A stretch of DNA of 36,105 bases. Source: Methylorubrum salsuginis (GTDB lineage Bacteria; Pseudomonadota; Alphaproteobacteria; Rhizobiales; Beijerinckiaceae). Both the position numbers and the translations under genes were made by a program. The notes under the pieces were generated by a model. It was not told the DNA's origin. It did not search any database and saw nothing but the letters and a program-made list of their open reading frames with translations. Of this stretch, positions 30,909-36,105 are shown one piece after another (positions within the stretch are counted from its first letter, which is position 1; the number at the start of each line of letters is the position of its first letter). The DNA lies in assembly GCF_900114375.1 (NCBI RefSeq), contig NZ_FOSV01000033.1, positions 1 through 36,105 of the forward strand, written 5' to 3'.

Positions 30909-31322
30909 TCACACCGCCCGGTCATACCGGAAGGCATGCGCCACCCGCGGCATGCCGATTTGTTCGTAATACGCTTCGACCCCCGGCGCGGCGGTGAGCA
31001 GCACGCTCGCCTCGGGGCCCGCCGCACGGCGCGTCTCCTCGATCAAGCGGCGGCCGATGCCGAGGCCCTGCACGTCGCGGGCGACCGCGAGGTCCGAGAG
31101 ATAGGCGCAGAACGAAAAATCGGTGAGCGTGCGGGCGACGCCCACCAAGCGCCCGTCGATGCGGGCGGTGACGATGAGGTCGGCCCCGGCCAGCATCCGC
31201 CCGAGCCGGTCGAGGGATTCGGCCGGGCGACGCGGGGCGAGGCCGGAGGCGACGAGCACGGCTTGGAATTCCGCCGCACCGAGATCGGGCTCCCGCGCGT
31301 AGACGACCGCCCCGCCCGCCAT
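30909..31322 (-). CDS. GNAT-family N-acetyltransferase
   Basis: A 137-residue GNAT acetyltransferase. The acetyl-CoA loop is LAVARDVQGLGIGRRLIEETRR (about 75-96), with the Q/RxxGxG/A pattern intact. The preceding strand ends YLSDLAV, and the terminal block is AAPGVEAYYEQIGMPRVAHAF. The start (MAGGAVVYAREPD) lies 7 bases after the secA stop, so it is probably read through from secA. The acceptor substrate is unknown. Confidence 0.87.
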   Translation of the reverse strand: MAGGAVVYAREPDLGAAEFQAVLVASGLAPRRPAESLDRLGRMLAGADLIVTARIDGRLVGVARTLTDFSFCAYLSDLAVARDVQGLGIGRRLIEETRRAAGPEASVLLTAAPGVEAYYEQIGMPRVAHAFRYDRAV

Positions 31323-31329
31323 GGCCGGC

Positions 31330-34245
<2,916 letters not shown>

Positions 34246-34601
34246 CGTGAACCTGCGGTCCTGGAAAAAGTCGCGCGGCGGCATTCGGTCGGGAACGCCG
34301 CCGGCCTCGCGTTGGGCGGGCTTATAGAGGTAAATAGGGCGTCCCGCATCTGCCCGCATCCGGAAGTGACGGCGCGACGCTGAAGAGTCTTCGTGCCGCG
34401 GATGGTGCAGGTGCGAACGGCGCGGTCCGAAGTCACGAGACCGCGCGCGTGTGTCCTGCCACGCTTGCCTTTGATCCGAAGAGGTTCCACCTCTGGCGCG
34501 CCGCGGCAACCGCCGCGTCCAGAAAGATCCGCCCCGCGCGAAGACCGGCCCCCAGCAATGCCGGCCCGCGGCGGTTTCGCCCGAGGACGAGCCTCTTCAC
34601 G
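34246..34601. other. Divergent promoter region of secA and foldase gene
   Basis: No gene is seen in these 356 bases. On the secA side a GC-rich hairpin with arms CGGCGGC and GCCGCCG (about 34274-34301) lies in the predicted leader about 28 bases from the secA start. A candidate -10 TATAAG is at 34321-34326 (minus strand). On the foldase side no clear promoter was found; the reading frame extends upstream without start-like features. Confidence 0.45.
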
Positions 34602-35516
34602 ATGACGATCCCGACCCTTCTTCGGCGCGCCAGCGCCACCGCCCTGATCCTGGCGCTGCCGTCGCTGGCGCTCGCGCAGCAAGGGGCGGCCCCCGCGGCC
34701 CCCGCCGCTCAGCCTGCGGCCCCGGCGCCCGGCCCCGACGCGGTGGTCGCCAAGGTGAACGGCCAGCCGATCACCGGCGCCGACCTCGCGCTCGCCGCCG
34801 AGGACCCGGCCCTGTCGCTGCCGGGCGTGGACGAGGCGGCCAAGCAGAACCTGCTCATCGATTACATGGTCGATCTGAAGGTCGGCGCGCAGGCGGCCGA
34901 GGCCGCCAAGGTCGGGGACTCGCCGGAGTTCAAGCGCAAGCTGGCCTATTTTCGCGACAAGCTGCTGCTCGACGACTACCTCGAGCGCGAGACCAAGAAG
35001 TCGGTCACGCCGGAGGCGGCCAAGGCGCTCTACGACCAGACCGTGAAGTCGATGAAGCCCGAGGAGGAGGTGCGCGCCCGCCACATCCTCGTCGAGAACG
35101 AGGACGAGGCCAAGAAGATCGCCGCGCGCGTGAAGGGCGGCGAGGACTTCGCCAAGATCGCCGCGGAGGTCTCGAAGGATCCCGGCTCCAAGACGGAAGG
35201 CGGCGATCTCGGCTTCTTCACCAAGGACCGGATGGTGAAGCCGTTTGCCGACGCGGCCTTCAAGCTCAGCCCCGGTCAGGTCTCCGATCCGGTCAAGACC
35301 CAGTTCGGCTGGCACGTGCTGCGCGTCGAGGAGAAGCGCACCAAGCCGGTGCCGACCTTCGACGAGATGAAGGAGCAGATCGACCAGTACCTGACCCGCA
35401 AGGCGCAGCAGGACACGATCATCAAGCTGCGCGAGGCGGCGAAGGTCGAGCGCACCGGTGCGACCCCGGCCGCTCCCGCCGCCACCCCGCCCGCGGGCGA
35501 GACGAAGAAGCCGTAA
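34602..35516 (+). CDS. Parvulin-type peptidyl-prolyl isomerase, exported
   Basis: A 304-residue periplasmic foldase of the SurA/PrsA/PpiD-like group. The signal peptide is MTIPTLLRRASATALILALPSLALAQQ, cleaved near residue 25, followed by an Ala/Pro-rich linker (about 28-45). A SurA-type chaperone helix region (VNGQPITGADLALAAED ... LLDDYLERETKKSV) comes next. The rotamase domain (about 158-250) has VRARHILVENEDEAKKIAAR, KDPGSKTEGGDLGFFTKDRM and QFGWHVLRVEEKR. A Pro/Ala/Lys tail ends the chain. It should assist folding of exported or outer-membrane proteins. It is divergent from secA. Confidence 0.93.
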   Translation: MTIPTLLRRASATALILALPSLALAQQGAAPAAPAAQPAAPAPGPDAVVAKVNGQPITGADLALAAEDPALSLPGVDEAAKQNLLIDYMVDLKVGAQAAEAAKVGDSPEFKRKLAYFRDKLLLDDYLERETKKSVTPEAAKALYDQTVKSMKPEEEVRARHILVENEDEAKKIAARVKGGEDFAKIAAEVSKDPGSKTEGGDLGFFTKDRMVKPFADAAFKLSPGQVSDPVKTQFGWHVLRVEEKRTKPVPTFDEMKEQIDQYLTRKAQQDTIIKLREAAKVERTGATPAAPAATPPAGETKKP

Positions 35517-35736
35517 GCGGTTTTTGGGAGAAGGCCCGGAGCGAAGCCTCCGGGCCGACGCGACAGCGTACGCGTCCGGAGACTCGCCCCGAAAGCCACC
35601 GGCTCCCCCTCTCGCCGCATGCGGCTGCGGGCCATACAGGCTTTTCGTCTGCCTGAGTGATCACGGCGCCGGTGAGGGTGGCGGCGAAGCGGCCCCAGCT
35701 GCGGGCCCATGATCTTGGGGCCGGGCGACTTGCCAT
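35422..35736 (-). CDS. Doubtful small ORF overlapping the foldase 3' end
   Basis: A 104-residue frame beginning MASRPAPRSWARSWGRFAAT with a good SD (GAGGGA, 6 bases from the ATG). The first 50 residues (containing TLTGAVITQADEKPVWPAAA) are not low-complexity, but the remainder is Arg/Ser/Pro-rich and runs 95 bases antisense into the foldase gene. It may be a real small protein or a piece of a dispersed repeat. I do not recognise a function. Confidence 0.25.
   Translation of the reverse strand: MASRPAPRSWARSWGRFAATLTGAVITQADEKPVWPAAACGERGSRWLSGRVSGRVRCRVGPEASLRAFSQKPLTASSSRPRAGWRRERPGSHRCARPSPPRAA
35533..35556 (+). terminator. Hairpin after the foldase gene
   Basis: Arms GGCCCGGAG (35533-35541) and CTCCGGGCC (35548-35556) with the 6-base loop CGAAGC start 17 bases after the foldase TAA. 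A T5 run precedes rather than follows the stem, so this is a terminator candidate without the classical U-tract. Confidence 0.55.
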
Positions 35737-35785
35737 GGCTGTTCCCTCGGCCGAAGCGCCGCGACCCGGCTCAGTCAGGCTATTA

Positions 35786-35810
35786 TATACCTCTACGCGG
35801 ATGGAATCCG
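35786..35810. repeat. Terminal inverted repeat of the right IS630-type element
   Basis: The + strand reads TATACCTCTACGCGGATGGA then ATCCG. Inverted, it matches the repeat at 306-331 in CGGATTCC-TCCG and GGTATA. The transposase stop codon (TAG, minus strand, 35795-35793) lies within it. It is bordered by TATTA, fitting a TA target. Confidence 0.6.
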
Positions 35811-36105
35811 TGCGTCGGTCTTGCCGATGAGGTGGAAGCGGTCGGTGATGAGGCTGGCCAAGTCGGCCTCGTGCTGGTGCAGGCGCTCGAAGAAGTCATC
35901 GAAGTCCTGCTTGAACAAGGCGAACTTGGCGTAAGCCTTGTTGAACAGCACCGTGCGCTTCATGAAGCGCCGGAAGCGCTCGATCAGGTTGAGATTGGGT
36001 GCGTAGGACGGCAGATCAACCAGTCGCAGCCGGCAACCGGGCTGGTCGAGCCAAGCCTTCAGTGCGCGCGAGCGATTGTAGCGGGCATTGTCGAGCACGA
36101 CCGTG
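35793..36105 (-). CDS. IS630-family transposase, C-terminal part (cut by window edge)
   Basis: About 103 residues of the catalytic half of an IS630 transposase. The second catalytic Asp is in VVLDNARYNRSRA and the Glu is in DLPSYAPNLNLIERFRRFMK, which is the family's DxxPYSPxLNPIE-like signature. The rest is a helical tail ending TDARIPSA. The N-terminal half lies beyond the window. It has the same strand as the N-terminal fragment at 1-262, and the two fragments do not overlap in protein coordinates. Confidence 0.85.
   Translation of the reverse strand, partial: TVVLDNARYNRSRALKAWLDQPGCRLRLVDLPSYAPNLNLIERFRRFMKRTVLFNKAYAKFALFKQDFDDFFERLHQHEADLASLITDRFHLIGKTDARIPSA

Overview
The window looks like chromosomal DNA from a GC-rich alphaproteobacterium of the Hyphomicrobiales, most likely Methylobacterium/Methylorubrum-like. 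That assignment is an inference from the high GC content, the gene set (HisZ with HisG, HemJ-type protoporphyrinogen oxidase, fused MFS-PlsC-ligase), the alphaproteobacterial gene order hemE | regulatory kinase-maf-aroE-coaE-dnaQ, and a CtrA-type box. No rRNA, tRNA or CRISPR was seen.

Layout. Positions 1-331 hold the 5' end, and 35786-36105 the 3' end, of IS630-family insertion sequences. Both lie on the minus strand with matching terminal repeats, so the window begins and ends inside two like-oriented IS copies, or in what an assembly reads as such. From 560 to 10104 there are small accessory and housekeeping units: an unknown 65-aa protein, a TetR regulator, a minus-strand UDG-pyrF-DUF1330 operon, an RTX-like protein, a moaE/AI-2E-family pair, a two-domain left-handed beta-helix (gamma-carbonic-anhydrase-like) protein, a DsbA-like thiol oxidoreductase and a Phd/PIN toxin-antitoxin pair. 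From 10169 to 14398 a three-domain phospholipid acyltransferase/ligase faces a divergent TetR gene across a region with two related palindromes. From 14650 to 18179 come a HAD hydrolase, hisZ-hisG and a small LprI-like secreted protein.

The core of the window is 18274-27722. hemE and hemJ run left, and a PEP-synthase/PPDK regulatory kinase, GT61 protein, maf, CDF transporter, aroE, coaE, LRR-kinase and dnaQ run right, almost all with stop/start overlaps. The 775-bp gap between hemE and the regulatory kinase sits where the Caulobacter and Rickettsia replication origins lie. It carries a perfect TTAA-N7-TTAA CtrA box, six GANTC (CcrM) sites within about 310 bp, an AT-rich palindrome and DnaA-box-like words, so it is a strong candidate chromosomal origin. 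Three genes not in the usual version of this cluster (GT61, CDF, LRR-kinase) sit inside it.

From 27855 to 35516 there is a ribbon-helix-helix regulator with a PHB-depolymerase-type esterase, then a minus-strand run secA-GNAT-phosphopantetheinyl transferase-NUDIX, with a divergent parvulin-type foldase beside secA.

The most novel-looking observations are the probable origin and its regulatory sites, and a duplicated gamma-carbonic-anhydrase fold. In the latter, the three zinc histidines are split between the two halves exactly as they are split between neighbouring subunits in the classical trimer.
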